The notes beneath the pieces were generated by a model that was not told the origin of the DNA, did no database searches, and saw only the letters and a list, made by a program, of their open reading frames with translations. Source: Paractinoplanes polyasparticus (lineage in GTDB: Bacteria; Actinomycetota; Actinomycetes; Mycobacteriales; Micromonosporaceae). Taken from it: a DNA stretch of 64,000 nucleotides. Made by a program: the position numbers and the translations under genes. Of this stretch, positions 5,848 through 14,205 are shown in pieces (position 1 is the first letter of the stretch; each line of letters opens with the position of its first letter). The stretch covers positions 1 through 64,000 of the forward strand of contig NZ_JAHWFK010000031.1 in NCBI RefSeq assembly GCF_019710575.1, given 5' to 3'.

Positions 5848-8589
5848 TCAGCGCAGGCGCAGTTCCTTGAGCTGCCGGCGGGAGGTGATGCCGAGCTTCC
5901 GGAAGATGTTGCGCAGGTGCGCTTCGATCGTGCGCGGGCTCAGGAACAGCTGAGCGCCCACCTCCTGAGAGGTCGCCCCGGTGGCCACCAGCCGCGCGAT
6001 GTGCAGCTCGTGGGCTGTGAGGGTGTCGGCCGTCGACGTCTTCCGTTTACGGGGATGCTCGCCGGTGGCCCGCAGCTCTCGCGCGGCGCGCGCCGCGAAG
6101 GCCTCCAGGCCCATGCCCGACAGCAACTCGTGCGCGGTGCGGAGCTGTTCGCGAGCGTCCAGGCGCCGGCCCTCGCGGCGCAGCCACTCGCCGTAAACCA
6201 GGTGGGTGCGGGCGAGGTGACCGGCCATCCGGCAGGCCTGCAGCCATGCGATCGCCTCGCGGTAGTGCTTGTCGGCGGTCGGGCCGGTGCTTGTCAGCGC
6301 TTGCGAGCGCGCCGCCAGGCCGAGCGCCCATGGGCTGCCGCTGGCCCGGGCCCGCTCCTTGAGCAACTCCACGGCGGCGGCCGCGCGCTCCGGGTGACCC
6401 GCGCGGGATGTCGCCTCGATGAGCTCGGGCAGCGTCAGATTGCTGTACAGCGTCTCGTCGGTTCGGGCCGCGCTGGCCGCGGCGTCCAGTGCGGCGGGAT
6501 AGTTGCCCAAACCGTTGTGCAGCAGGGTCAGGGCGTACTGGGCCATCGTCACCGCGGTGCCCTCGCCTCGTGCGGTCGCCTGTTCGACGCTTGCCGCATG
6601 CAGCTGGGTGGCTTCGGCCTCGCGGCCGCGCCATGCGGCCAGCACGAGCTGGGCGTGCAGCAGATGCACGCCCCCGGTCGCCTGCGAAATGCCGACCTCC
6701 TCGGCGGCCAGCTCGTCGGCGTGCTCGATCTCGCCGGCGAACACCAGCACGACGGATTGGAAGAGGAGCGCGGCCGGCAGCACGGCAAGGGCGCCCGCTT
6801 CGCGTGCGAGCCGGACGTTGCATTCGGCCAGCGCCAGGACCGAGTCGTCGTCGAACAGCGCCAGGGCGATGCGGCTGGCCAGCCAGAGCCACCGGTGGTT
6901 GTCGGAGTCTCCGTCGTCCGGCTCGTCGAGGAAAGCCTTGATCGCGCGGCGCAGTTCCGGCACGCCGGGTTCGTACCCTTGGATGAACGCGGTCACCAGC
7001 GCATCGAGCAGCATGTCGGCCGGCCTCGGCGGCCCGGGCGGGGCGGGCGCGGCCTTGGCGCTCAGGGCAACCTCCAGCACGCCACGTTCCTGGCCGACCT
7101 CGCCGGTGATGATCGCCGCATCGAACGCGTGCAGATAGGTTTCGCGGGCGAGCGCGGCGTCCAGCGGGCCCAGTGTCCTGGCCGCCTCCAGCAGCATCCC
7201 CGGCACGTCGCTGCCTCGGGTCAGGTAGAAAGCGATCCGAGCGCGAGACAGTTGCAGTCGACCGCGTTGCCGGGCGTCCAACGGACCGGCCGCCGCCACC
7301 GCCAGCAGCTCCAGCGCAGCCTCGGACGCGCCGGCCTCATGCTTGGCATCGGCGGCTTCCAGTGCTCGCCGGGCCCGGTCGGCAGGATGGGGAGTGAGCT
7401 CGACCGCCTGCTGCAGGAACGCCGCCGCGGCCGCCGACCCGCCACGAGCACGCGCCCGGCCGGCCGAACGCTCCAGGCCCGCGGCAACCTCCTCATCGGG
7501 TCCCAGCACCGCCTGCGCGAGGTGCCACACCTGCCGGTCGGGATCGACCAGAGGGTCGATGGCGGCGGCCAGCGCCCCGTGGGCGCGGCGGCGGTCCGGT
7601 GGTGAGGCCGCCCGATAGACCGCCGACCGCACCAGTGGATGGCGGAACCGCACCCGTGCGCCGATCTCCAGCAGTCCGGCGGCTTCCGCGGGTGCGGCCG
7701 CCTCCCGCGCGATGCCCAAATTCTCGCCCGCACGCCACAGCAGCGCCACGTCGCCGGTCGGCTCTGCCGCCGCGACCAGCAACTGCATTTGACTCTCGGC
7801 CGGCAGGCTGCCCGAGCGGAGCTGGAAGCTTTCCTCGACGCGGCGCGGAACGCTCATCACGTCGGGTAGCTCGAACCCGCCGGCCAGCCGGCTCGGCTGT
7901 ACGCTCCGGGGCAGCTCGAGCAGCGCCAAAGGGTTGCCGCGCGCCTCCGCGACGATGCGTTCGCGCACTCCGTCGTCCAGAGGTGCCGGAACCGCACCGG
8001 TCAGCAGCGCCCGCGCGTCTACCTCGTAGAGTCCGTCCAGGCGCACCTCAGGCAGCCCGTCGAACACCCGGACGTCACTCTCACCAGGGTCCCGCAGCGC
8101 GAACAGCAACGCCAGCCGTTCGGCCGCCACCCGCCTTGCCACAAAGGCCAGAACCTGGGCGGACGCCTGATCCAGCCACTGCGCATCGTCGACCAGACAC
8201 AGCAGCGGCCCCTCCTCGGCCACCTCGGCCAGCAGGCTGAGAGTCGCCAGCCCGACCAGGAAGCGGTCCGGCGTCACGCCGCCCTGCCGCCCGAACGCGA
8301 CACCGAGCGCGGCCTGCTGAGGTTCGGGAAGCGACCCGGCGCGGTCCAGCAACGGCCCGCACAGTTGATGCAGGCCCGCGAAGGCGAAGTTGCTCTCGGA
8401 CTCCATCCCGACCGAGGTTTCCACCCGGAACCCCGACCCGCCCGCGATATCGCGGGCATGTGCCAACAGCGCGGACTTGCCGATGCCGGCCTCGCCGCGC
8501 ACCACCACGGCCCCGCTGTGTCCGGACCGCGCCCGAACCAGCAGCTGTTCAACTGCTTCGCGCTCCCTGCGGCGGCCCAGCAGGTCCAC
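5848..8589 (-). CDS. LuxR family regulator with AAA ATPase domain (LAL type)
   Basis: A protein of about 913 residues of the large ATP-binding LuxR group. It opens with LLGRRRER, then a Walker A (GEAGIGKSAL) and a Walker B-like strand (LLCLVDDAQWLD) typical of the AAA_16/MalT-like ATPase. A long TPR-like helical middle follows. It ends in a LuxR helix-turn-helix (LTAHELHIARLVATGATSQEVG, LFLSPRTIEAHLRNIFRKLG). The open frame runs back to 8814, but I prefer the GTG at 8589: it has GGAG in front, gives the normal family N-terminus, and leaves the 22-bp palindrome at 8657-8678 outside the gene. LAL proteins usually activate secondary-metabolism or sugar genes; the target here is unknown. Confidence 0.9.
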   Translation of the reverse strand: MDLLGRRREREAVEQLLVRARSGHSGAVVVRGEAGIGKSALLAHARDIAGGSGFRVETSVGMESESNFAFAGLHQLCGPLLDRAGSLPEPQQAALGVAFGRQGGVTPDRFLVGLATLSLLAEVAEEGPLLCLVDDAQWLDQASAQVLAFVARRVAAERLALLFALRDPGESDVRVFDGLPEVRLDGLYEVDARALLTGAVPAPLDDGVRERIVAEARGNPLALLELPRSVQPSRLAGGFELPDVMSVPRRVEESFQLRSGSLPAESQMQLLVAAAEPTGDVALLWRAGENLGIAREAAAPAEAAGLLEIGARVRFRHPLVRSAVYRAASPPDRRRAHGALAAAIDPLVDPDRQVWHLAQAVLGPDEEVAAGLERSAGRARARGGSAAAAAFLQQAVELTPHPADRARRALEAADAKHEAGASEAALELLAVAAAGPLDARQRGRLQLSRARIAFYLTRGSDVPGMLLEAARTLGPLDAALARETYLHAFDAAIITGEVGQERGVLEVALSAKAAPAPPGPPRPADMLLDALVTAFIQGYEPGVPELRRAIKAFLDEPDDGDSDNHRWLWLASRIALALFDDDSVLALAECNVRLAREAGALAVLPAALLFQSVVLVFAGEIEHADELAAEEVGISQATGGVHLLHAQLVLAAWRGREAEATQLHAASVEQATARGEGTAVTMAQYALTLLHNGLGNYPAALDAAASAARTDETLYSNLTLPELIEATSRAGHPERAAAAVELLKERARASGSPWALGLAARSQALTSTGPTADKHYREAIAWLQACRMAGHLARTHLVYGEWLRREGRRLDAREQLRTAHELLSGMGLEAFAARAARELRATGEHPRKRKTSTADTLTAHELHIARLVATGATSQEVGAQLFLSPRTIEAHLRNIFRKLGITSRRQLKELRLR

Positions 8590-8656
8590 GAGTTCCGCTC
8601 CCGTCCAGATCCGGACGGCGCGCCGTAGCACGTCGCTGCACCCCAGCGCGGCTGAT

Positions 8657-8678
8657 TTAGGTACCGTCCGGTACTTAA
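8657..8678. promoter_or_regulatory. 22-bp palindromic operator upstream of LuxR gene
   Basis: TTAGGTACCG-TC-CGGTACTTAA: ten-base arms with nine of ten complementary positions and a two-base centre, 68 bases upstream of the LuxR start. This size and symmetry suit a TetR- or GntR-type dimer. No such regulator gene is adjacent. Confidence 0.55.
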
Positions 8679-8697
8679 GAGACAGCAGCCTATCAGC

Positions 8698-8728
8698 GTG
8701 ACCGTGTGCCAGGAACACTGTGTGACTC
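8698..8728 (+). promoter_or_regulatory. MerR-type promoter/operator, copy 4 (degenerate)
   Basis: GTGACC-N19-TGACTC with the dyad ACCgTGT-N7-ACAcTGT. It has the same spacing as the other three copies, but both hexamers and the last half-site have drifted. It lies 150 bases upstream of the truncated MerR gene and may be an autoregulatory site. Confidence 0.5.
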
Positions 8729-8879
8729 AGCTCGGTCGGGCAGTTGGCACTGATCGCCCAGAAGCCCCATATGGCGCCCGTGGTGTCCGGTGCCCACACG
8801 TAAGGGTGTTTCACCGACGCGAACGTCGCCGTGCCGATGCGAGCGTGGAGTCACAGCCGTACAAGGGGGAGGAGCTGAC

Positions 8880-9266
8880 GTGGCCTGGAGCACTCGGGAG
8901 CTCGCGGAGCTGGCCGGCACGACAGTCAATACCATTCGGCACTATCACCGGATCGCCCTGCTCGATGAGCCCACGCGCAGATACAACGGATACAAGCAGT
9001 ACGGAGTGCTCGACCTCGTCCGTCTGGTGCGCATCCGGCGCCTGTCCGAGCTCGGCGTGCCGCTGTCTCGGATCCGCGAGATCTGCGCGGACGGCGCTGC
9101 CGCGCCGGACGTCCTGAAGCAGGTCGACGCCGGCCTCGCCTCGGAGATCGAGCGATTGAGCAAGGCCCGGACCGACATCGCGACCATCCTGCGCACCCGT
9201 GCGCCGGTCGGGGCCGACCTATTTGACTCTGTGCCGGGAACACGGTCTTCAATTGCCGGAACGTAA
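8880..9266 (+). CDS. Truncated MerR family regulator (DNA-binding half only)
   Basis: A 128-residue protein whose first 105 residues closely match the MerR protein at 4233: the same MAWST-ELAELAGTTVNTIRHYHRI start, the NGYKQYG wing, the RLSELGVPLSRIREI helix and the dimerisation helix up to KARTDIATIL. The roughly 140-residue effector region is missing. The frame instead ends in DLFDSVPGTRSSIAGT, which is simply a reading of the MerR-type promoter at 9223-9253. GTG follows GGGGGAGGA. Such an effector-less protein could still bind DNA and act as a fixed repressor or competitor of its paralogue. It may equally be a deletion relic that stays open. Confidence 0.8.
   Translation: MAWSTRELAELAGTTVNTIRHYHRIALLDEPTRRYNGYKQYGVLDLVRLVRIRRLSELGVPLSRIREICADGAAAPDVLKQVDAGLASEIERLSKARTDIATILRTRAPVGADLFDSVPGTRSSIAGT
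9223..9253 (+). promoter_or_regulatory. MerR-type promoter/operator, copy 3
   Basis: TTGACT-N19-TTCAAT with the dyad ACTcTGT-N7-ACAcGGT, the best -35/-10 match of the four copies. It overlaps the last codons of the truncated MerR gene and lies 61 bases upstream of the GPP34 gene, its likely target. Confidence 0.72.
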
Positions 9267-9313
9267 GTCGCGCCCCTGAGCGGCCCATCGCGTCGAGGTG
9301 AGAGGGGAGCACG

Positions 9314-10060
9314 GTGGCTGAGCGAACCCGCGAACCCGCGCTCGGGCCCGCGATCCTGGCGGAAGATCTCCTGCTGGTTCTGTTCCAGCCGGAATCGCCG
9401 GCGCGGGACACGGGAGTCGTCGTCGGTGAGAGCACACTTTCCGACGTCCTCGCGGGGGCGGTGCTCGCCGATCTCGGGCTCGGCCGGCAGGTGCGAATGC
9501 TGCCTGGCGGGGGCGGGTCGACCATGGTGGAAGCCGTCGCGCATCGTCCCCCGACGGACGACATCCTGCGATCGGCCTGGGATTATCTCGCGGCCGGGCC
9601 CAAGGGGTTCCAGGCCGCTCTCGCCGCGATCGGGCCGGCCCTGCGTGGCGTGCTGCTCGACCGGCTCGTCGAGCGCGGGGACATCCGCCGTTCCAGTCGC
9701 ACAGCGCTCGGCCTGGTCCCGGTGGAGGTCCTGGAGGACGGCGGAACCGGACGCCGGGCCGAGCTGCTTTCCGCCGTACGGTCCGTGCTTGTCGAAGGTG
9801 TGGAACCGCAACCGCGACTGGCCGCCCTCGCGGCTCTGCTGTCGGGAAGCGGAACGCTTCCGCAGTTCGGCCCCGGGATCCCCTGGACGGCCTCCGTGAT
9901 CGCCCGCGCCAAGAGGATCGAGCAGGAGAACGGGGGAGCCGAAGCCGCTGCCGAAGCAATCGCCCGCACGGTCGCCTCAGCCATCGACAGCACCGGCATG
10001 GCCGCCGCGACCGCCGTCCCGAAGCAGCAGTCGCACGGACCCTCAGGCTCCGCCGGATGA
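9314..10060 (+). CDS. GPP34 family phosphoprotein
   Basis: A 248-residue protein of the GPP34/GOLPH3-Vps74 fold family (PF05719). Typical features are LAEDLLLVLF near the start, ESTLSDVLAGAVLADL for the helix that follows, LDRLVERGDIRR, and a long helical C-terminal half with ALAALLSGSGTL. The eukaryotic relatives bind phosphatidylinositol-4-phosphate on the Golgi. Actinobacterial members are common but have no settled function; a peripheral-membrane role is possible. GTG at 9314 follows GAGGGGAG. Expression probably depends on the MerR-type promoter at 9223. Confidence 0.85.
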   Translation: MAERTREPALGPAILAEDLLLVLFQPESPARDTGVVVGESTLSDVLAGAVLADLGLGRQVRMLPGGGGSTMVEAVAHRPPTDDILRSAWDYLAAGPKGFQAALAAIGPALRGVLLDRLVERGDIRRSSRTALGLVPVEVLEDGGTGRRAELLSAVRSVLVEGVEPQPRLAALAALLSGSGTLPQFGPGIPWTASVIARAKRIEQENGGAEAAAEAIARTVASAIDSTGMAAATAVPKQQSHGPSGSAG

Positions 10061-10076
10061 CTCCCGTGACGCACCG

Positions 10077-10844
10077 TCAGGGTGATCGCCGGTCGTTGTC
10101 GTGACGGTGCTCGGACTCGTCCTCCAGCTCGATTCGCTCCTTGCGTACTTCGCCGCTGACCGTCTCCGTGCCCGCGACAGTCTCCTTGCGCATCCGTACG
10201 CGTTCGACCGGCACGGCCTCGGTGGTGACGACCGGCCGCTCCGCCCACAACGTCATCCCGGGATCCGGCCCGGCTGGGCTGTCCTCGACGGCCCGGGTGG
10301 TGGCGCCGGAGGCGGGCTCCTGCTCCAGCCGGACCTCTTCCCGGGTGACCGGCACGCTCACCTGCTGTTCCTCGGTGACCGTGTATTTGCGGAGTCGTGC
10401 CTTGCCCGTCTGCTCGGTGCGGGTACGGGGGACGAGTCGTTCCTCCGAGAGGGTCATGGCGTCGTCGTCGGTGCGGCCGGGCGCGTCCCGGCCGTCGGAT
10501 TCGTCGGCGCCGTGGTGGTCCGTGTGGTCCGGCCCCGACTCGTCGTAGTAGCGGTACAGCTCCTCCTCGTCGTCCGGGCTGAGTTCCCGGTCGTGGTCGA
10601 TGCGGGGCGCGTGCTTGACCTTGTCCTTGCTGAAGGGCACCTCGAGGCGGTCGCCGTCGAGGGTGGCGTCCCGGACGGGGACGAAGGACTCCTTCTTGCC
10701 GAACAGGCCGGTGCGAACCGCCACCCAGGCCGGGTCGCCGGTGTGGTTGTCGAGATACACCTGGCCGGCCGAGCCGATCTTGTCGCCGTCGGTGCTGTAG
10801 ACATCGGCGCCGTACACGTGACGGACAGCGTCGCGATTGATCAT
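10077..10844 (-). CDS. PRC-barrel and DUF2382 domain protein
   Basis: A 255-residue soluble protein. Residues 1-75 form a PRC-barrel-like domain (YGADVYSTDGDKIGSAGQVYLDNHTGDPAWVAVRTGLFG). A highly acidic linker follows (DDEEELYRYYDESGPDHTDHHGADE), and the C-terminal half is DUF2382 (LSEERLVPRTRTEQTGKARLRKYTVTEEQQVSVPVTREEVRLEQEP). This combination is common in actinobacteria as a general-stress protein of unknown mechanism. The start has a perfect AGGAGG. It follows the membrane-protein gene at 10871 on the same strand with 26 bases between, so the two form an operon. Confidence 0.88.
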   Translation of the reverse strand: MINRDAVRHVYGADVYSTDGDKIGSAGQVYLDNHTGDPAWVAVRTGLFGKKESFVPVRDATLDGDRLEVPFSKDKVKHAPRIDHDRELSPDDEEELYRYYDESGPDHTDHHGADESDGRDAPGRTDDDAMTLSEERLVPRTRTEQTGKARLRKYTVTEEQQVSVPVTREEVRLEQEPASGATTRAVEDSPAGPDPGMTLWAERPVVTTEAVPVERVRMRKETVAGTETVSGEVRKERIELEDESEHRHDNDRRSP

Positions 10845-10870
10845 GAGTCCTCCTCGCTCGGGTGCGGCGG

Positions 10871-11566
10871 TCAGCGTCCGAGGCCGGCCTCGTCGACCTT
10901 GCGGTGGTACCGCATGCCGGCGAGCCCGCCCAGAACGGCGCCGACCAGGGCGGCGACCAGGGCGATCACGACGGCGACGATGCTGCCGGTCGTGACGTTT
11001 TCGCCACCGATCGGCAGGCGGGGGAAGCCGCCCACCCGGTCGAGCAGGTCGTACTTCTCGCCGAGGGCGGCGCCCGCTACGGCGACGGCGGCGACGATGA
11101 CGATCGCCCAGATCCACACGGCGATGCCCTGCTTGACGCCGCTGAACCGGGCCATCCGCCCGGCGACGTAGCCGCCGCAGAAGTAGGCGACCAGGATCAC
11201 CGCCAGCAGGGTGAGCCCGCCGACGAGTCCGATGGTCGCGGCGTTGTCGCGCGTGTCGCCGGCGTCGGCGGCGATGCCCACTGTGGCGCCGGCCGCCACG
11301 AGCAGGCCGGTCAGGATGACGGCGGTGCCGGTGGCGGTCAGCCAGCCGAAGAACGCCGAACCCCACTTGATGCCGCCGTAGCGGTCCTTCTCGCGGGCCA
11401 CGACCTCGCGCCGATCGTTCGAGGCGACGGTCGCGCCGCTCCGCTGCGACGGAGCCGAGGCGCCGCCCGCGCGATCACCGGCTGAGTGAGCGCCGGCTGG
11501 ATGAGCGCCCGCGGTTTCCGCGGTACTGGATGAAAGGGGACCTTTTCGATCAGGCGATGTGCTCAT
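10871..11566 (-). CDS. Four-helix membrane protein of unknown function
   Basis: A 231-residue protein. A 60-residue low-complexity polar N-terminus (Ala/Gly/Ser-rich) is followed by four predicted membrane helices, roughly at residues 75-97, 107-130, 140-163 and 193-217, each Gly/Ala/Val-rich, with the basic tail MRYHRKVDEAGLG. Its style resembles the YrzE/TIGR04086-like membrane proteins that often accompany DUF2382 stress genes, but I do not recognise a specific family. I chose ATG at 11566 because GGAG lies a suitable distance upstream; another ATG at 11593 has no ribosome site. It is probably the first gene of the operon with the PRC/DUF2382 gene. Confidence 0.78.
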   Translation of the reverse strand: MSTSPDRKGPLSSSTAETAGAHPAGAHSAGDRAGGASAPSQRSGATVASNDRREVVAREKDRYGGIKWGSAFFGWLTATGTAVILTGLLVAAGATVGIAADAGDTRDNAATIGLVGGLTLLAVILVAYFCGGYVAGRMARFSGVKQGIAVWIWAIVIVAAVAVAGAALGEKYDLLDRVGGFPRLPIGGENVTTGSIVAVVIALVAALVGAVLGGLAGMRYHRKVDEAGLGR

Positions 11567-11733
11567 GGCAGACTCCGACTCGGGCGCAACCATCGACTCA
11601 TGTCAGTCGTGCAGGCGGGTGGATGCCCGTCGGCTTCTCCGGTAAACGCCGGTGGCCTCGCCGGTATCGCTGTGTCAGCTGTCGAGGTTTTCATCGGAGC
11701 GGGCAGCCCTCGGCCGGCCCGGGAAATGATCGT

Positions 11734-12948
11734 TCAGGAATCGCCCGGCCGGTGCCGAGTCTCGTTCCCGGTTGCGTCGAGGAGATCGAGCAGGTGCCGG
11801 GCCATCGCGGCCCGGTTCGCGAAGAGTGGGCGAAGGCTCTTGTCGGCGTCCGTGGCTGGGTGCTCGTAGGGGATCGACGGGACGGCGTGGAAGATCGTCA
11901 TGGCTATGGCGTGCGCCCGTCGTACTTCGTGGATCGGGATGGTGCGTCCTTCGTCGCGCAGGCCTTGTGCGTACGCCGGTAGGCACGCCTGCTCCAGTTC
12001 CAGGAACGTATCGGCGGGACGCCGTCCGAGCTGGATGTCGCCCAGCAGAAGCTGGCCGAGGTCGAACCCGATCGGTGCCGTGCCCCAGAAGCCGAAGTCA
12101 ATCATGACGAGGCCGGGGTCGTGCTCGGTGCGGAGCAGGTTGTCGGTGCAGGCGTCGCCGTGCGCGGTCATAGTGGGGAAGGACTCCAACTCGTCGACCA
12201 GTGCGGGCAGGGCGGCTGCGGCGCGTTCGATCCTGCGTCGAAGGGGCTCGTCGAACGTCACGGCGACGCACGGGTGGCGCCAGAAGCCGTCCTCCGACAG
12301 CGCCGGAACGATGTTCACCGCCAGCCAGTGGTCCGCGAACCGGCGCGCAGTCCGCCCGACGGGGATGTCGGCGGCGAATGGTGCGACGGAGCGGCTGGCC
12401 GCGAGGCGCCCGAGGAGATAGGCCGCGTGACGGTGTTGCTCGACGTCCCACGGGACGTGGCGCACCGGCACACAGCCGAGCCATATGGCTGCTGACTGCT
12501 CGTCCAGGTCGGCTACGTGGTAAGCGCGCGGAATGCTGAGCCCAGGGGGAAGACACCGGCGAAGATCTCCGCGGTAGATATCCGGCTCGGTACGCCAGGG
12601 CATGAGCGGTGCGAGCTGCGAGCGCAGCGGCTCGGGCACCTCCCGGAAGAGCGGTGACCGGCTCCACGCCTGGACGAGTTTGACGAAGAAGGCGTACTCA
12701 TGGGTCTGGCCGGTGTTGTCACTCGCGGTGCCGCAGACCAGGTACCGGCCGGCCGTCGTCAGGGCGGGCCGATCGTACGGGTGGGCTTGGACCTGCGCGG
12801 TGAGTACGCGTACTCGAGAACGGCCGAGCTGCGCCGCCACCACGTCCTCGAGCAAGGCCGTCGGCCGCCGGCCCAGGCCGAGAGCGGTCAGGTCAGTACG
12901 GGTGGCTTCGTCGAGCCGCTGGTCTGCGACGTCACCGGTCTCCCGCAC
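11734..12948 (-). CDS. Phosphotransferase (aminoglycoside-kinase fold)
   Basis: A 404-residue kinase-like protein of the APH/choline-kinase superfamily. The catalytic loop is HGDACTDNLL (Brenner motif H-G-D-x-x-x-x-N) near residue 270, followed by MIDFGFWG, where Asp binds metal. The N-terminal lobe is divergent, with YAFFVKLVQAWSRSP as the probable ATP-contacting Lys strand. The natural substrate cannot be told; a role in drug resistance is only one option. It starts three bases after the stop of the mycothiol-dependent enzyme gene, so the two are co-transcribed and probably under the MarR regulator. Confidence 0.85.
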   Translation of the reverse strand: MRETGDVADQRLDEATRTDLTALGLGRRPTALLEDVVAAQLGRSRVRVLTAQVQAHPYDRPALTTAGRYLVCGTASDNTGQTHEYAFFVKLVQAWSRSPLFREVPEPLRSQLAPLMPWRTEPDIYRGDLRRCLPPGLSIPRAYHVADLDEQSAAIWLGCVPVRHVPWDVEQHRHAAYLLGRLAASRSVAPFAADIPVGRTARRFADHWLAVNIVPALSEDGFWRHPCVAVTFDEPLRRRIERAAAALPALVDELESFPTMTAHGDACTDNLLRTEHDPGLVMIDFGFWGTAPIGFDLGQLLLGDIQLGRRPADTFLELEQACLPAYAQGLRDEGRTIPIHEVRRAHAIAMTIFHAVPSIPYEHPATDADKSLRPLFANRAAMARHLLDLLDATGNETRHRPGDS

Positions 12949-12951
12949 GGC

Positions 12952-13605
12952 TCAGGCCACGATTCCGCTGCCGTGGGGCGGGAACGTGTCCGCAAGCCTC
13001 GGCACTCCGGGCCCCGTCACGTCGCGCAAGCCGGCGGGCCGGCCGGACACCACCAGGAGCAGCGCGGCGATCGGTCCTTCAACCCGGACACCGGCACCGG
13101 CGCGCCACGGCGCGTCGGTCGCCGACAGCTCGAAGCCTCGCAGCCGGCGTCGCGCCCGGAACGGAAACGACCGTGCCCAGATGTGGTTCGCTGCCGCCAC
13201 GGCGGCGGCAGCAGGCATCGGATGAGACCGTCCGATCGGGCGGGCTATGTCCTGGGTGTGGCACAGGATGTCGATCAGAGGCTCGAGCGCGGTGAGGAAC
13301 GGCGCGGTGCGGCGGGAGCCGACCATGGCGCGCAATCGTCGCGGGTATTCCTCCACCGGCAGGCGTGCCTGCCTGATCGCGGTGTCCCGGATCATCCGGT
13401 TGAAGCCGCCACCGGCGCGGACCAGGGAGATCGTCGCAGAGAGCGGCCCCGTGTGGGCGAGCGTCAAATGGGCGGCGACGTCGCGAACCGTCCAGTCCCG
13501 GCAGAGTGACGGCGTGCGCCACTGGGAATCATCGAGGCTCTCCAACATGTCGGCCAGCCGGGCGCGCTCTTCGTCTATCGCGCGCCACACCGCATCCTCA
13601 TCCAC
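12952..13605 (-). CDS. Maleylpyruvate isomerase family mycothiol-dependent enzyme
   Basis: A 217-residue DinB/MDMPI-fold protein. The N-terminal pattern W-AIDEERARLADMLESLDDSQWRTPSLCRDWTVRDVAAHL carries the first metal-ligand-type His (AHL). LEPLIDILCHTQDIARPIG supplies the later His-x-x-D ligands (H-TQD). Members use mycothiol, the actinobacterial thiol, and metal for isomerase or transferase reactions; the substrate here is unknown. GTG at 13605 follows GGGGAG, rather than the longer frame to 13665, which would run across the MarR promoter. It is divergent from the MarR gene. Confidence 0.85.
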   Translation of the reverse strand: MDEDAVWRAIDEERARLADMLESLDDSQWRTPSLCRDWTVRDVAAHLTLAHTGPLSATISLVRAGGGFNRMIRDTAIRQARLPVEEYPRRLRAMVGSRRTAPFLTALEPLIDILCHTQDIARPIGRSHPMPAAAAVAAANHIWARSFPFRARRRLRGFELSATDAPWRAGAGVRVEGPIAALLLVVSGRPAGLRDVTGPGVPRLADTFPPHGSGIVA

Positions 13606-13620
13606 GGCGCTCCCCTTTAG

Positions 13621-13648
13621 TTCGAAGATGGTACTAGAATGGTTCGAA
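13621..13648. promoter_or_regulatory. Paired TTCGAA sites in MarR divergent promoter
   Basis: Two copies of the self-complementary hexamer TTCGAA start 22 bases apart (13621 and 13643), i.e. on one face of the helix, and flank a TAGAAT-type -10 (13635-13640). They lie between the mycothiol enzyme gene and the MarR gene and are the probable MarR binding region. Confidence 0.5.
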
Positions 13649-13675
13649 AATCTGACTACTGTCAAGGAGTGGTGC

Positions 13676-14167
13676 GTGCCGAACCGACCTGATCAGGGGA
13701 CGTCCGCGGCGGACTCGGAGGACACCTCGGCCGGCGGTGGGCCGCTCAACATCGGGCTGTTGTGCTTCATCGTCCAGCGCTCCATGGAAGATCGCGTCCT
13801 CGCCGATCTCGCCGCGGCCGGGTTCGACGACATCACGGTGGCCCAGGCGCGTGTGCTGGCTCGGGTCGGCGCCAAGGGCACCCGGCTCACCGATCTCGCC
13901 GAGCAGGCCCGTGTCACCAAGCAGACCGCCACGTTCATGGTCGATCAGCTCGAGCGCGCCGGTTATGTGAGCCGCCTTCCGGACCCTGTCGACGCGCGAG
14001 CACGACTGGTGACCTTCGCCGACCGGGGACTCGCCGCTCGGGAGGTGGCGCGGCGGACCGAGGTCGTGGTGCAGGAGGAATGGACCCGTCACCTCGGCCG
14101 GCGAGCCACCGTACGACTGCACCAGCTCCTGACTCAGCTCCGCGAGATCACCGACCCCTATCAGTGA
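13676..14167 (+). CDS. MarR family transcriptional regulator
   Basis: A 163-residue MarR protein. It has the usual order: helix GLLCFIVQRSMEDRVLADLAAAGFDDITVAQARVLARV, the helix-turn-helix RLTDLAEQARVTKQTATFMVDQLERAGYVSR, the wing LPDPVDARARLVTFADRGL with the conserved D-x-R-A-R-L, and a C-terminal dimerisation helix. GTG at 13676 has AAGGAG seven bases upstream. It is divergent from the mycothiol-enzyme/phosphotransferase pair, which it most likely represses, with paired TTCGAA sites between. Confidence 0.93.
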   Translation: MPNRPDQGTSAADSEDTSAGGGPLNIGLLCFIVQRSMEDRVLADLAAAGFDDITVAQARVLARVGAKGTRLTDLAEQARVTKQTATFMVDQLERAGYVSRLPDPVDARARLVTFADRGLAAREVARRTEVVVQEEWTRHLGRRATVRLHQLLTQLREITDPYQ

Positions 14168-14205
14168 CCGGGCCGTGGATCGATGCTGCCGGCGCGGGTC
14201 GACGG

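Noticed and set aside
5737..7605. 622-codon plus-strand frame opposite the LuxR gene
   Set aside because: Its translation is Gln/Gly/Arg-rich without motifs, while the minus strand gives a full ATPase-LuxR protein.
8675..8685. TTAAGAGACAG resembling the inner half of a Tn5 mosaic end
   Set aside because: Only about ten bases match, there is no partner end or transposase, and it overlaps a natural palindrome; chance is the best explanation.
8590..8814. Longer LuxR N-terminus starting at 8814
   Set aside because: It would place a 22-bp palindrome and the divergent promoter inside the gene, and family members start at the LLGRRRE motif.
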